Shown here: piece by piece, positions 15,752 through 26,358 of the stretch | Numbering within the stretch: the first letter of the stretch is position 1 | Layout: every line of letters starts with the position of its first letter | Assembly (NCBI RefSeq): GCF_024171815.1 | Contig: NZ_JAMTCJ010000002.1 | Coordinates: forward strand, 1,054,001 to 1,118,000 | Direction: 5' to 3' | Source: Williamsia maris | GTDB taxonomy: Bacteria; Actinomycetota; Actinomycetes; Mycobacteriales; Mycobacteriaceae | DNA length: 64,000 nt | The notes under the pieces: generated by a model | What the model was told of the DNA's origin: nothing | What the model saw: the letters and a program-made list of their open reading frames with translations, nothing else | Database searches by the model: none | Translations under genes and position numbers: made by a program

Positions 15752-18700
15752 TTACGACCCCGGACGCTTCTTTCCCGCGGCGATTCCGAAACCGGCGGAC
15801 TTGGAATTCCCCGTCTCGGTGATCACCCGCGCCTGCGTGTCGGAGTCGTCGGTCCCGGTGGTGTCGGCCTTCTCCGCCGGCTCCGACGAACCGTTGGACT
15901 CGGCCGAACCGTTGGACTCGGCTGCACCGTTGGACTCGGCCGAACCGTTCGATTCTGACGTCGCCGAGGTCGGCTCGGACGTCGACGCCGACTCGGCGGA
16001 ACCGTTGGTCTCCGGTTCGGCCGGCGTGCTCGCGGTCGGCTTCGCCGGTGCCTTCGCGGCCTGACCCGGGCGCTTACCGGCGCCCATCCCGAACCCCTTG
16101 GCCTTCGGCTCCGGAGCGGGCGCGGACGGGGTCTCCGTCGCGGCCGTCTCGGTCGGTGCCGACTCCGAGGCCGTCGCCTCGGTGGCCGATTCCTCGTCGG
16201 CGGCCGGCTCGGCGGGAGCCGGGGTCTCGGCGGCCGCGGCCGGCTTCGACGGCGCCTTCGCGGCCTGACCCGGACGCTTCGCACCGCCCATGCCGAACCC
16301 CTTGGCCTTCGGCTCCGGAGCCGGCGCCGCCGCCTCCGCGTCGGTGGACGCCTCCGCCGGTGCCGCTGACGATGCCTCCGCGGGTGCCTCGGACTTCTCC
16401 GCGGCCGGTGCCGACGCCTTGGCTGCCTGGCCCGGACGCTTCATGCCACCGCCCATGCCGAAGCCCTTCGACTTCGGCTCCGCAGCAGGTGCCGCTGCCT
16501 GCGTGGACGCCTCGGTTGACGATGCTTCGGCGGGTGCCTCGGACTTCTCGGCGGCCGGTGCTGACGCCTTGGCTGCCTGGCCGGGGCGCTTCATGCCGCC
16601 GCCCATGCCGAAGCCCTTCGACTTCGCCGCGGTGGCCGCGGACGTCGCCTCGACGGCCTCCGCGGAGTTCGACGACGCGGGCTCCGCCTTCGACTCGGCG
16701 GTCGAATCCTTGGCGGGCGCGGCCGTGGTTGCCTTCGCGGCCTGGCCGGGGCGCTTCATGCCGCCGCCCATGCCGAGTCCGACCTTCGGCTTCGCCGTGG
16801 TCTCGGTTCCGGTCGCCTCGGCTGCGGCCTCGGCGGGAGCCGACGACTTCGTGGTCTCGGTGACCTGCTCTGCCTTGACGTCGGTCTTGTCGAGAGTCGC
16901 GGTCCCGACGGTCGCCGGGCCGAGGAATCGTCCGCCGCGCTTGATCTCGGCGGCCCCGCGGGTCACCGACTCGAAGAGCAGCTGGGCCACGTCGACGACC
17001 TCGACCTTGTTCTCCAGGTCGGTGCCGCTGGTCTTGGCGGTGGTGCCGTCGCTGAGCATCACCTTGCAGAAGGGACAGCCGGTCGCGATCTTCTGGGGCT
17101 GGTCGCCGGAGTCGTCGAGCGTGCTCAACGCCTCGTCGACCCGGTCGAGGTTGATCCGCTTGCCGATGGACTCCTCCATCCACATGCGGGCGCCACCGGC
17201 GCCACAACACATGGACCGCTCGCCGTGACGCGGCATCTCACGCAACGCCGACCCCGACGCGGACATGAGCTCGCGGGGCTCCTCGTAGACCTTGTTGTGA
17301 CGGCCGAGGAAGCAGGGGTCGTGGTAGGTCACGTTCTCCGCGACCGGCGCGACCGGGATCAGGCGCTTGTCGCGCACGAGACGGTTCAGCAACTGCGTGT
17401 GGTGCACGACCTCGTAATCGCCACCGACCTGCGGGTACTCGTTGCCCAACGCGTTGAAGCAGTGCGCACAGGTCACGACGATCTTCTTGCGCTGCTGCGG
17501 TGCGGTGGCGAACAGCTCGCCGAGGGTGTCGATGTTCTGCTGCGCCAGCATCTGGAACAGGAACTCGTTGCCCGAGCGGCGAGCGGAGTCGCCGGTGCAG
17601 GTCTCGCCCTCACCGAGGACGAGGAAGTTCACCGCGGCGATGTCGAGGAGCTCGGCGACGGCCTTGGTGGTCTTCTTCGCGCGGTCCTCGTAGGCGCCGG
17701 CACAACCGACCCAGAAGAGGTACTCGAAGCCCTCGAAGGTGTCGACGTCCTGGCCGTAGACCGGGATGTCGATGTCGATCTCGTTGATCCAGTTGGTGCG
17801 GTCCTTGGAGTTCTGACCCCAGGGGTTGCCCTTGTTCTCGAGGTTCTTGAACAGGCCGGCGAGCTCGGACGGGAAGTCCGACTCGATGAGGACCTGGTAG
17901 CGGCGCATGTCGATGATGTGGTCGACGTGCTCGATGTCGACGGGGCACTGCTCGACGCACGCGCCGCAGTTGGTGCAGCTCCACAGGGTGTCGGCGTCGA
18001 TGATGCCGCCGCCGGTGGCACCCTCGCTCGGGCCGACCAACGGGCGGGCGGCCTCGGCGCGTGCCGCGGCCGGGATCTTGTCCAGAGCGGCCTGGTCGAC
18101 GTTGCCCTCGGCGTCGACGAGTCCGACCTCGTCGCCCGCGGCGTCGGTGCGACCGCCGGCGAGCAGGTAGGGCGCCTTCGCGTATCCGTGGTCACGCAGC
18201 GACATGATCAACAGCTTGGGCGACAACGGCTTTCCGGTGTTCCACGCGGGGCACTGGCTCTGGCAGCGACCGCACTCGGTGCAGGTGGTGAAGTCGAGCC
18301 AGCCCTTCCAGCTGAAGTCCTCGATCTTGCCCGCGCCGAACGCGTCGACGTCGGGGTCGGCCTCCTCCATGACGAGGACCTCGCCGTTCGACATCATCGG
18401 CTTGGCGGCGCCCAGGGCGACCTTCGAACCGAGCTCGCGCTTGAAGTAGATGTTGAAGAACGCGGCGAAGCGGTGCCATGCGACACCCCAGGTGATGCGG
18501 CGGCCGACGACGGCCAGCCACACCATGCCCGAGAGCAGCTTGATGGCGGCGAAGATCGACACGAGCAGCGGGCTCTCCGGCAGGATGTGCGCGACCTGCA
18601 TCGTGAAGAAGTCCGAGCCGACGTGGCCGTCGTGGTAGGTCGCGATCTTGCCCGCCTTGACGAAGATCATGCCCAGGCCCTCGAGCAGGACGACGATCTC

Positions 18701-19174
18701 GACGAAGTAGGCGGCCAGGAACCCCGATCCGGCGAAGCGCGACAGACGCTCCGGGCGTCGCGGGTGGTTGAGCTGGCGGATGATCATCAGCGTCACGATG
18801 CCGACGACCGTGCCGATACCCAGCAGCTCATCGAGCAGGTGCCACACGAAGGTGTCGCCGAAGATCGGCCAGTGGAACTCGGGGTTGAACGTCTGCCCGT
18901 ACGCCTCGAACCACAGCAGCGAGCCGACGACGAAGCCCATCATGACGAGCCAGTGCGCCCAGCCGACGGTGCGGAACTTGACCATCCTGGTGTGGGCGAC
19001 GAACTCGATCATCATCTGCTTGAAACGCGGGATGACCGGGGTGAGTCGAGTGGTGTCGCGCTGTCCCTGGGCGATCGTGCGGAGCATTTTCCACACGCCG
19101 GAGAAGAACAGGGCCCAGCATCCGAGACTGATGAGGGCTGCGATGGTGCCGATGGTGATGGTGGTGGCGCTCAA
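15752..19174 (-). CDS. Membrane Fe-S oxidoreductase (Rv0338c-type) with repetitive tail
   Basis: This 1,140-residue protein starts with TTG at 19174 behind GAAAGG. About residues 1-250 form a membrane domain of several helices like nitrate-reductase gamma/HdrE subunits. Two 4Fe-4S motifs follow: CTECGRCQSQCP (about 297-308) and CTNCGACVEQCP (about 396-407). Next come two CCG-type cysteine domains as in HdrB/GlpC, with WVGCAGAYEDR, HDPCFLGRHNKVYEEPR and SMCCGAGGARMWMEE. The family probably moves electrons between the quinone pool and an unknown partner. The last about 350 residues (from about 790) are low-complexity Ala/Glu/Ser spacers punctuated by six GFGMGGGMKRPGQAAKA-like motifs. The Mycobacterium tuberculosis homologue is, from memory, about 880 residues, so most of the tail is extra. 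Confidence 0.88.
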   Translation of the reverse strand: MSATTITIGTIAALISLGCWALFFSGVWKMLRTIAQGQRDTTRLTPVIPRFKQMMIEFVAHTRMVKFRTVGWAHWLVMMGFVVGSLLWFEAYGQTFNPEFHWPIFGDTFVWHLLDELLGIGTVVGIVTLMIIRQLNHPRRPERLSRFAGSGFLAAYFVEIVVLLEGLGMIFVKAGKIATYHDGHVGSDFFTMQVAHILPESPLLVSIFAAIKLLSGMVWLAVVGRRITWGVAWHRFAAFFNIYFKRELGSKVALGAAKPMMSNGEVLVMEEADPDVDAFGAGKIEDFSWKGWLDFTTCTECGRCQSQCPAWNTGKPLSPKLLIMSLRDHGYAKAPYLLAGGRTDAAGDEVGLVDAEGNVDQAALDKIPAAARAEAARPLVGPSEGATGGGIIDADTLWSCTNCGACVEQCPVDIEHVDHIIDMRRYQVLIESDFPSELAGLFKNLENKGNPWGQNSKDRTNWINEIDIDIPVYGQDVDTFEGFEYLFWVGCAGAYEDRAKKTTKAVAELLDIAAVNFLVLGEGETCTGDSARRSGNEFLFQMLAQQNIDTLGELFATAPQQRKKIVVTCAHCFNALGNEYPQVGGDYEVVHHTQLLNRLVRDKRLIPVAPVAENVTYHDPCFLGRHNKVYEEPRELMSASGSALREMPRHGERSMCCGAGGARMWMEESIGKRINLDRVDEALSTLDDSGDQPQKIATGCPFCKVMLSDGTTAKTSGTDLENKVEVVDVAQLLFESVTRGAAEIKRGGRFLGPATVGTATLDKTDVKAEQVTETTKSSAPAEAAAEATGTETTAKPKVGLGMGGGMKRPGQAAKATTAAPAKDSTAESKAEPASSNSAEAVEATSAATAAKSKGFGMGGGMKRPGQAAKASAPAAEKSEAPAEASSTEASTQAAAPAAEPKSKGFGMGGGMKRPGQAAKASAPAAEKSEAPAEASSAAPAEASTDAEAAAPAPEPKAKGFGMGGAKRPGQAAKAPSKPAAAAETPAPAEPAADEESATEATASESAPTETAATETPSAPAPEPKAKGFGMGAGKRPGQAAKAPAKPTASTPAEPETNGSAESASTSEPTSATSESNGSAESNGAAESNGSAESNGSSEPAEKADTTGTDDSDTQARVITETGNSKSAGFGIAAGKKRPGS
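15760..16800 (-). repeat. Coding repeats in the tail of the Fe-S oxidoreductase
   Basis: Six copies of a GMKRPGQAAKA-type unit are encoded near 16760, 16595, 16445, 16275, 16075 and 15775. The second and third copies, with their spacers, are a near-identical duplication with a period of about 150 bp (16381-16530 against 16531-16680). Spacers are Ala-, Glu-, Ser- and Pro-rich. Confidence 0.8.
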
Positions 19175-19224
19175 GGCGTTGGGGCCTTTCTATCCAGGGC
19201 GAACGACAGCCGACGCCCAGGTGT

Positions 19225-19243
19225 CCTTACATAGACCGTAAGG
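19225..19243. promoter_or_regulatory. Inverted repeat upstream of the Fe-S oxidoreductase gene
   Basis: CCTTAC-N7-GTAAGG lies 51-69 bases upstream of the TTG start. The flanking CCAGG and CCTGG extend the symmetry with a 3-base bulge. It could be an operator or leader hairpin. Confidence 0.35.
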
Positions 19244-19302
19244 CCTGGACGCGGGTGCTCGCATGGAAGGTAGACCTAAGTCGCCACCTGGGGTGATGTT
19301 GG

Positions 19303-20556
19303 TTACCCGCGAGTAGGTTCGACCTGCCGCGACGCGTCGGATGTGACGCTCGACTCGGCGGTCTTCTTCACCCGAACCGGAATTCTCGGACGCCCGGTGA
19401 GATACAGCGCGAACGGTGCCCGCCGGAGGCCCTCGGCGATCACGAGCGTGATCGACACGGTCAGCAGATAGACGACGATCGTGGCCCACGGCGCACCCAG
19501 GTGCTGCTCGAACCAGCCCCGGGTCGTCGGGCTGTCGAGCCGCGGCAGGATGAGCAGCTGCAGGACGAACACGTGCGCGAGGAAGATCGCGAACGACCGG
19601 TTCGACGCGTAGGTGACGACCTTGTTGAACCGCGGCGTGCGGTCGCGGCGGTCCGACCACCGCAACGCCGTCGCGTACAACGCGAGGATCGCCATGAAGA
19701 TGAACGGCTGCAGGGTGGGGTTGAGCGCGAACCCGGCCAGCGCCGGCGTCTGGCCGTCGGCCAGACGCTCGGAGAACGTGACGTAGGCGAACACGCCGCC
19801 GGCGATCAGCCCGCCCAGGATCCACCAGCCGCGTCCACGTATCCACTCGTCGACCCGCTCCCGGTGCACGGCCGCGACCGCACCCAGGAACACGAAGAAC
19901 TGGTACGGCAGGAACGTCGAGTAGGCGTGCCACCAGTTGTTGTAGAGCCAGCTGCCCTCGGGGGCGTGGAGGTGGTTGAGCGTGTAGAGGATGCCGAGCT
20001 GGATGACCAGGCTCGTCGCCAGCAGCGCTATGTGGTGGTTGCGGGTCTTCCGGACGATCCACAGGATCGCCGGGAACAGCAGATAGAACTGGATGATCAC
20101 GAAGATGAAGTACAGCTGGAAACCGGCTGTGCCCCACAGCAACCCGTTGCGGAGCTGCTCGAACCAGAAGCCCATGTCCGACCACCCGCCGTTCGCCACC
20201 ACCGAGTAGCCCCAGTAGACGACGGACCAGATCAGGTAGGGGATCACCACGAGCTTGAGGCGGCGCGGCCAGAACTGGGTGGCCTTGAAGTCGGGCTTGT
20301 CGAAGTTGCCGAACATGAGCACGAACCCGGTGAGGAAGAAGAAGGCGTTGCGGGTGAAGTGGCCCCACATGCCCAGGGCGTTGGTCAGCACGCTGGTGTC
20401 GGAGTTGTTCGTGTTGGTCAGCACGTGGCAGAAGATCACCATCAGGAAGGTGCTGCCGCGGACGAAGTCCAGCTGGTGCAGATGCCCCCGCCGCGCCGTG
20501 GTCGGCGCTGCTGCGGAGACACCGGTGGCCGATGAGGTGGCGAGGGACGTCGTCAT
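19303..20556 (-). CDS. Membrane acyltransferase (acyltransferase 3 family)
   Basis: This 417-residue integral membrane protein starts at ATG 20556 (MTTSLATSSA) behind GGGAGC; longer in-frame starts lack an RBS. It has about ten hydrophobic helices. The first carries LHQLDFVRGSTFLMVIFCHV, the Arg plus His pattern of family 3 O-acyltransferases, which move acyl groups onto sugars or lipids at the membrane. VWVVY-type and FLAHVFVLQLL helices follow. The tail (about 385-417) is basic and cytosolic. It does not overlap other genes. A role in acylating an envelope glycolipid or polysaccharide is likely, perhaps the glycan of the nearby cluster, but the substrate cannot be read. Confidence 0.82.
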   Translation of the reverse strand: MTTSLATSSATGVSAAAPTTARRGHLHQLDFVRGSTFLMVIFCHVLTNTNNSDTSVLTNALGMWGHFTRNAFFFLTGFVLMFGNFDKPDFKATQFWPRRLKLVVIPYLIWSVVYWGYSVVANGGWSDMGFWFEQLRNGLLWGTAGFQLYFIFVIIQFYLLFPAILWIVRKTRNHHIALLATSLVIQLGILYTLNHLHAPEGSWLYNNWWHAYSTFLPYQFFVFLGAVAAVHRERVDEWIRGRGWWILGGLIAGGVFAYVTFSERLADGQTPALAGFALNPTLQPFIFMAILALYATALRWSDRRDRTPRFNKVVTYASNRSFAIFLAHVFVLQLLILPRLDSPTTRGWFEQHLGAPWATIVVYLLTVSITLVIAEGLRRAPFALYLTGRPRIPVRVKKTAESSVTSDASRQVEPTRG

Positions 20557-20746
20557 CGGCCTGCTCCCGGGGTCGCGGTCAGCATCGGGGCGACGGTACC
20601 AGCCCCCGTCGTCGACCCCCAGCGCTGTGACCTGGGCCACTGGCCGTGGGTACGCGACGTCGACATGACCCCCAGCATCGCGTGTGTTCCTGTGAAGAAC
20701 CTGTCGGTGCGCTGTCATCGCGCAGGGGAGGCGGCGGCCGGTGGGG

Positions 20747-21709
20747 TCAGGCCGAGGGGCGGGTGGACGCCGTGATCATGCGGATGATCTGCAGGAACAC
20801 CGACGACCGCGGCGACACGAGGGCCGAGTGGGACTGACCTCGCAACAGGACGAGACGGGCCTCTCCGCGCGCCCGCTGGACGGCCGCCACGAAGGACATG
20901 GACTGCGACGGGGAGACGACGCGGTCGGCCGTGCCGTGCACGGCGGTGATCGGCATGGTCGGGTCGATGTTCTCGATCGGGTCCACGGCGCGGTACCGGT
21001 CGGGGACCTGCGCGGGCGTGCCGCCGAGGATTCGGGTGACCCGGGTGTCGCCGGTGTCCGCGGCCCGCTCGAGGTTCAGCGGACCGGCCAGCGAGATGAT
21101 CCGTGTGGGCCTCCACCGCGACCTCGGGTCGCCGAACTCGGGCGGGGTGGCGGCATTGCGGGTGCCCGCCCACACCGCGAGCTGCGCCCCGGCCGAGTGT
21201 CCGACCAGGGTGGAGTCGGCGGTGTCGATCTCCGGGTTGAGTCGATCGAGCGTCGGCACGTAGTCGACGGCCGCGGCCACGTCGCTGAACGTGGTCGGCC
21301 AACCGCCGCCGGAGCCGATGCGCCGGTACTCGATGTTGTAGGCGGCGACCCCCTGGGCCGCCAACGCCCGAGCGATCGGGTCGAACAGGCCGGCGCCGTA
21401 ACGGGCGGTCCACCCACCGCCGTGGACGAGCACCACCAGGGGCACCGAGTCCTCGGCGTGCTCGCCCGCCGGGAGGTACAGATCGCCGTAGTCCTGACGC
21501 GGGTCGCCGACGCCGGTGGGGAGATAGGCGTATCTGTGCACGCTTGTCCCGCGCGTCGCGGAATCCTCCGACGTCGAGGTCGGCGCCGTCGTCGCCCGGT
21601 CTGCGGGGCGCGTCGCCTGCCGCACGCCCACGGCCACACCGGCCGCGACGATGAGCACCAGAACCGCCGTGACCAGCGCAATCGTGCGACGAGACAGTCT
21701 GCGAGTCAT
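20747..21709 (-). CDS. Secreted or membrane-anchored alpha/beta-hydrolase (esterase)
   Basis: This 320-residue protein has an N-terminal hydrophobic segment (residues 9-28) after a basic start, so it is exported or anchored. The oxyanion motif HGGGW (96-100) and the nucleophile elbow GHSAG (Ser172) match the BD-FAE/carboxylesterase group. The likely acid is in HGTADRVVSP and the likely His in GQSHSALV near residue 300. It should hydrolyse small esters at the cell surface. It starts at ATG 21709, divergent from dnaK, whose control region begins just upstream, and ends 190 bases before the acyltransferase gene. Confidence 0.85.
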   Translation of the reverse strand: MTRRLSRRTIALVTAVLVLIVAAGVAVGVRQATRPADRATTAPTSTSEDSATRGTSVHRYAYLPTGVGDPRQDYGDLYLPAGEHAEDSVPLVVLVHGGGWTARYGAGLFDPIARALAAQGVAAYNIEYRRIGSGGGWPTTFSDVAAAVDYVPTLDRLNPEIDTADSTLVGHSAGAQLAVWAGTRNAATPPEFGDPRSRWRPTRIISLAGPLNLERAADTGDTRVTRILGGTPAQVPDRYRAVDPIENIDPTMPITAVHGTADRVVSPSQSMSFVAAVQRARGEARLVLLRGQSHSALVSPRSSVFLQIIRMITASTRPSA

Positions 21710-21768
21710 CGCCGCCGACTATAACCGCGCGGGACGCGCGGTGCCCGGGGAGAAGCTCCGAGGTCACC

Positions 21769-21796
21769 GGGAACAGATTCGTGAGGTCGCGAGTTG
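21769..21796 (+). promoter_or_regulatory. SigH-type promoter of the dnaK operon
   Basis: GGGAAC (21769-21774), an 18-base spacer and GTTG (21793-21796) match the SigH/SigR consensus GGAAY-N17-19-GTT. dnaK operons of this group are known members of the SigH heat and oxidative-stress regulon. The same arrangement recurs before clpB. Confidence 0.6.
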
Positions 21797-21810
21797 AACA
21801 CCTCGAGAAC

Positions 21811-21831
21811 CTTGAGCGTGATCCACTCAAC
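21811..21831 (+). promoter_or_regulatory. HAIR operator 1 (HspR site) of the dnaK operon
   Basis: CTTGAGC-N7-ACTCAAC matches the HspR-associated inverted repeat CTTGAGT-N7-ACTCAAG at 12 of 14 positions. It sits just upstream of a SigA-like -35. Confidence 0.75.
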
Positions 21832-21835
21832 TGAT

Positions 21836-21864
21836 TTGACGGGACCGACATCCTCGCGTAGTAG
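21836..21864 (+). promoter_or_regulatory. SigA-like promoter of the dnaK operon
   Basis: TTGACG (21836-21841), a 17-base spacer and TAGTAG (21859-21864) form a housekeeping-type promoter. HAIR 1 abuts its -35 and HAIR 2 overlaps the last base of its -10, as expected for HspR repression. Confidence 0.5.
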
Positions 21865-21884
21865 TTGAGTGGACTCCACTGAGG
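21864..21884 (+). promoter_or_regulatory. HAIR operator 2 (HspR site) of the dnaK operon
   Basis: GTTGAGT-N7-ACTGAGG is a weaker HAIR match (11 of 14 positions), 53 bp downstream of HAIR 1, or about five helical turns. It covers the predicted transcription start. Confidence 0.65.
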
Positions 21885-21952
21885 TTCGAGAAGTCAGTGG
21901 TCTGGCCAGCCAAACATCCGGCCGGCGTCGCAAACGTAGGAGGTAAGAAGAT

Positions 21953-23805
<1,853 letters not shown>

Positions 23806-23809
<4 letters not shown>

Positions 23810-24408
23810 CGGCTGATCAGCCGGGCACACCCGAGGAGCCGGGCGATCCGGTCGACCTCGGGGAGGTGAACCCGGAGGACGTGTCCGCAGCGGCCGAGGC
23901 GGCCGCGAACGCCGAACCCGCAGAGGCGGGGGAGGCCGACGGTCCCGCCGCGACCGAGCTCACGCCGGAGGAGGCGCAATCGGCCAAGGAGGCCGAGTTG
24001 CTCGCGGACCTGCAGCGACTGCAGGCCGAGTACGCCAACTACCGACGGCGTGCCGACCGCGAGCGTCAGGGTGCGGTCGAGACCGGCAAGGCGACGCTGA
24101 TCAGCTCGCTGCTGCCGGTGCTCGACGACCTCGACCGCGCGCGTGCACACGGCGATCTCGAGGCGGGGCCGCTGCGTGGTGTTGCCGACAAGATCGTCGA
24201 CACGCTGAAGTCGCAGGGGCTCAACACCTTCGGTGCGCAGGGCGATGCTTTCGACCCCGCGTTGCACGAGGCCGTGCAGCACGACGGTGACGGCGCGAAC
24301 CCGGTCATCGGCGATGTGTACCGGCAGGGTTACCGCCTCGGCGAGCGACTGCTGCGGACCGCGATGGTCACCGTGACCGACGCGGCCGACGCGGACGCCG
24401 GGTCCTAG
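23806..24408 (+). CDS. grpE: Nucleotide exchange factor GrpE
   Basis: This 200-residue protein starts with GTG 23806 in the GTGA overlap with dnaK. The acidic N-terminal third is low complexity (Ala/Glu/Pro). The coiled coil follows ([22 protein letters not shown], about 65-90), then the beta domain with [40 protein letters not shown] split across residues about 145-190, typical of GrpE. It forms a dimer that releases ADP from DnaK. The gene ends 16 bases before a very stable hairpin that separates it from dnaJ. Confidence 0.97.
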
Positions 24409-24424
24409 GCCCGCGACCCACCCC

Positions 24425-24490
24425 GACGGACGCCGCACATCGTCGGCGCGAACTGCGACAATGGTTCGTGCCGACGATGTGCGGTCCGTC
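24425..24490 (+). other. Very stable intercistronic hairpin between grpE and dnaJ
   Basis: The arm 24425-24453 pairs with 24464-24490: 26 Watson-Crick pairs, one G-U pair and a 2-base bulge around a 10-base loop. It has no T-run. It could attenuate dnaJ transcription, mark an RNA-processing site or stabilise the upstream dnaK-grpE message. Confidence 0.7.
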
Positions 24491-24533
24491 TGGATCTCAT
24501 GACGATGTTTCTCACGTGAGGAGGTGACGCCTG

Positions 24534-25741
<1,208 letters not shown>

Positions 25742-25742
<1 letters not shown>

Positions 25743-26125
25743 TGGAGGGTCGCGAGGAGATGTTCATGATCTCGGTCGCGGCCGAGCTCGCGGGCATGCA
25801 CGCCCAGACACTGCGCACCTATGACCGGCTCGGGCTGGTCAGTCCGCAGCGCGCCGCAGGCGGCGGCCGACGCTACTCGTCCCACGACGTCGAGTTGCTG
25901 CGCGAGGTGCAGCGGCTGTCGCAGGACGAGGGCGTCAACCTCGAGGGCATCAAGCGCATCATCGACCTGACCAATCACGTCGACGCGCTCGCCCAGCGGG
26001 TGCGTGAGCTCGAGAACGAGTTGGTCGCCGAGCGAGCCGCGCGCGGACGGCGCGGGACCGAGCTGGTGCCCGTGCCCCGTACGAGCGCACTGGTGGTGTG
26101 GCAACCACGCCGTAAGCGCACCTGA
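25742..26125 (+). CDS. hspR: Heat-shock repressor HspR (MerR family)
   Basis: This 127-residue protein starts at ATG 25742 overlapping the dnaJ stop; the GTG at 25727 would lie inside dnaJ. It has a MerR winged-helix domain (MISVAAELAGMHAQTLRTYDRLGLVSP, residues about 9-35, then GGRRYSSHDVELLREVQRLSQ). The dimerisation helix LAQRVRELENELVAERAARG follows, and the basic tail VVWQPRRKRT is typical of HspR. HspR represses dnaK and clpB by binding HAIR sites with DnaK as co-repressor. HAIR sites are present upstream of dnaK (two) and clpB (one) in this window, giving an autoregulated circuit. Confidence 0.96.
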
Positions 26126-26130
26126 CCCGC

Positions 26131-26213
26131 CAGTGGGCACGTGCAGCCACCAGTTGGGCACGTACAGCCGTCAGTTGGGCACGTACAGCCGTCAGTTGGG
26201 CACGTGAACCCAT
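26131..26213. repeat. 21-bp direct repeat array downstream of hspR
   Basis: Four adjacent units of about 21 bp carry CAGTTGGGCACGTACAGCC or close variants (26131, 26151, 26172, 26193); the two middle units are identical. A partial fifth follows. The core TTGGGCA recurs on the opposite strand at 26319-26325 and 26338-26344. The array lies between the convergent ends of hspR and the IniR-type gene. A 14-bp perfect palindrome (ACGCCCGCGGGCGT) lies at 26252-26265. Confidence 0.8.
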
Positions 26214-26358
26214 CGAGTGGGCAGTTGTGGACTACGACTAGGCGGTTGCGAACGCCCGCGGGCGTCATGGGGCACATGGATCCGACATCGGTGGTCGTTG
26301 CGCCGATGCCCACAGTGCCCAACCAACGTCCGTATCTGCCCAACCAACGGGGGAATGC

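Noticed and set aside
16290-17228. Plus-strand Ala/Ser-rich frame that looks like a secreted repeat protein
   Set aside because: It is the complement of the Ala/Glu/KRPGQAAKA tail and of conserved cysteine motifs of the minus-strand gene.
17225-19234. Plus-strand 669-codon frame over the Fe-S oxidoreductase
   Set aside because: It is antisense to conserved cysteine motifs and has Val/Asp/Arg low complexity.
26131-26213. CRISPR-like array
   Set aside because: The 21-bp units abut with no spacers and there are no cas genes.
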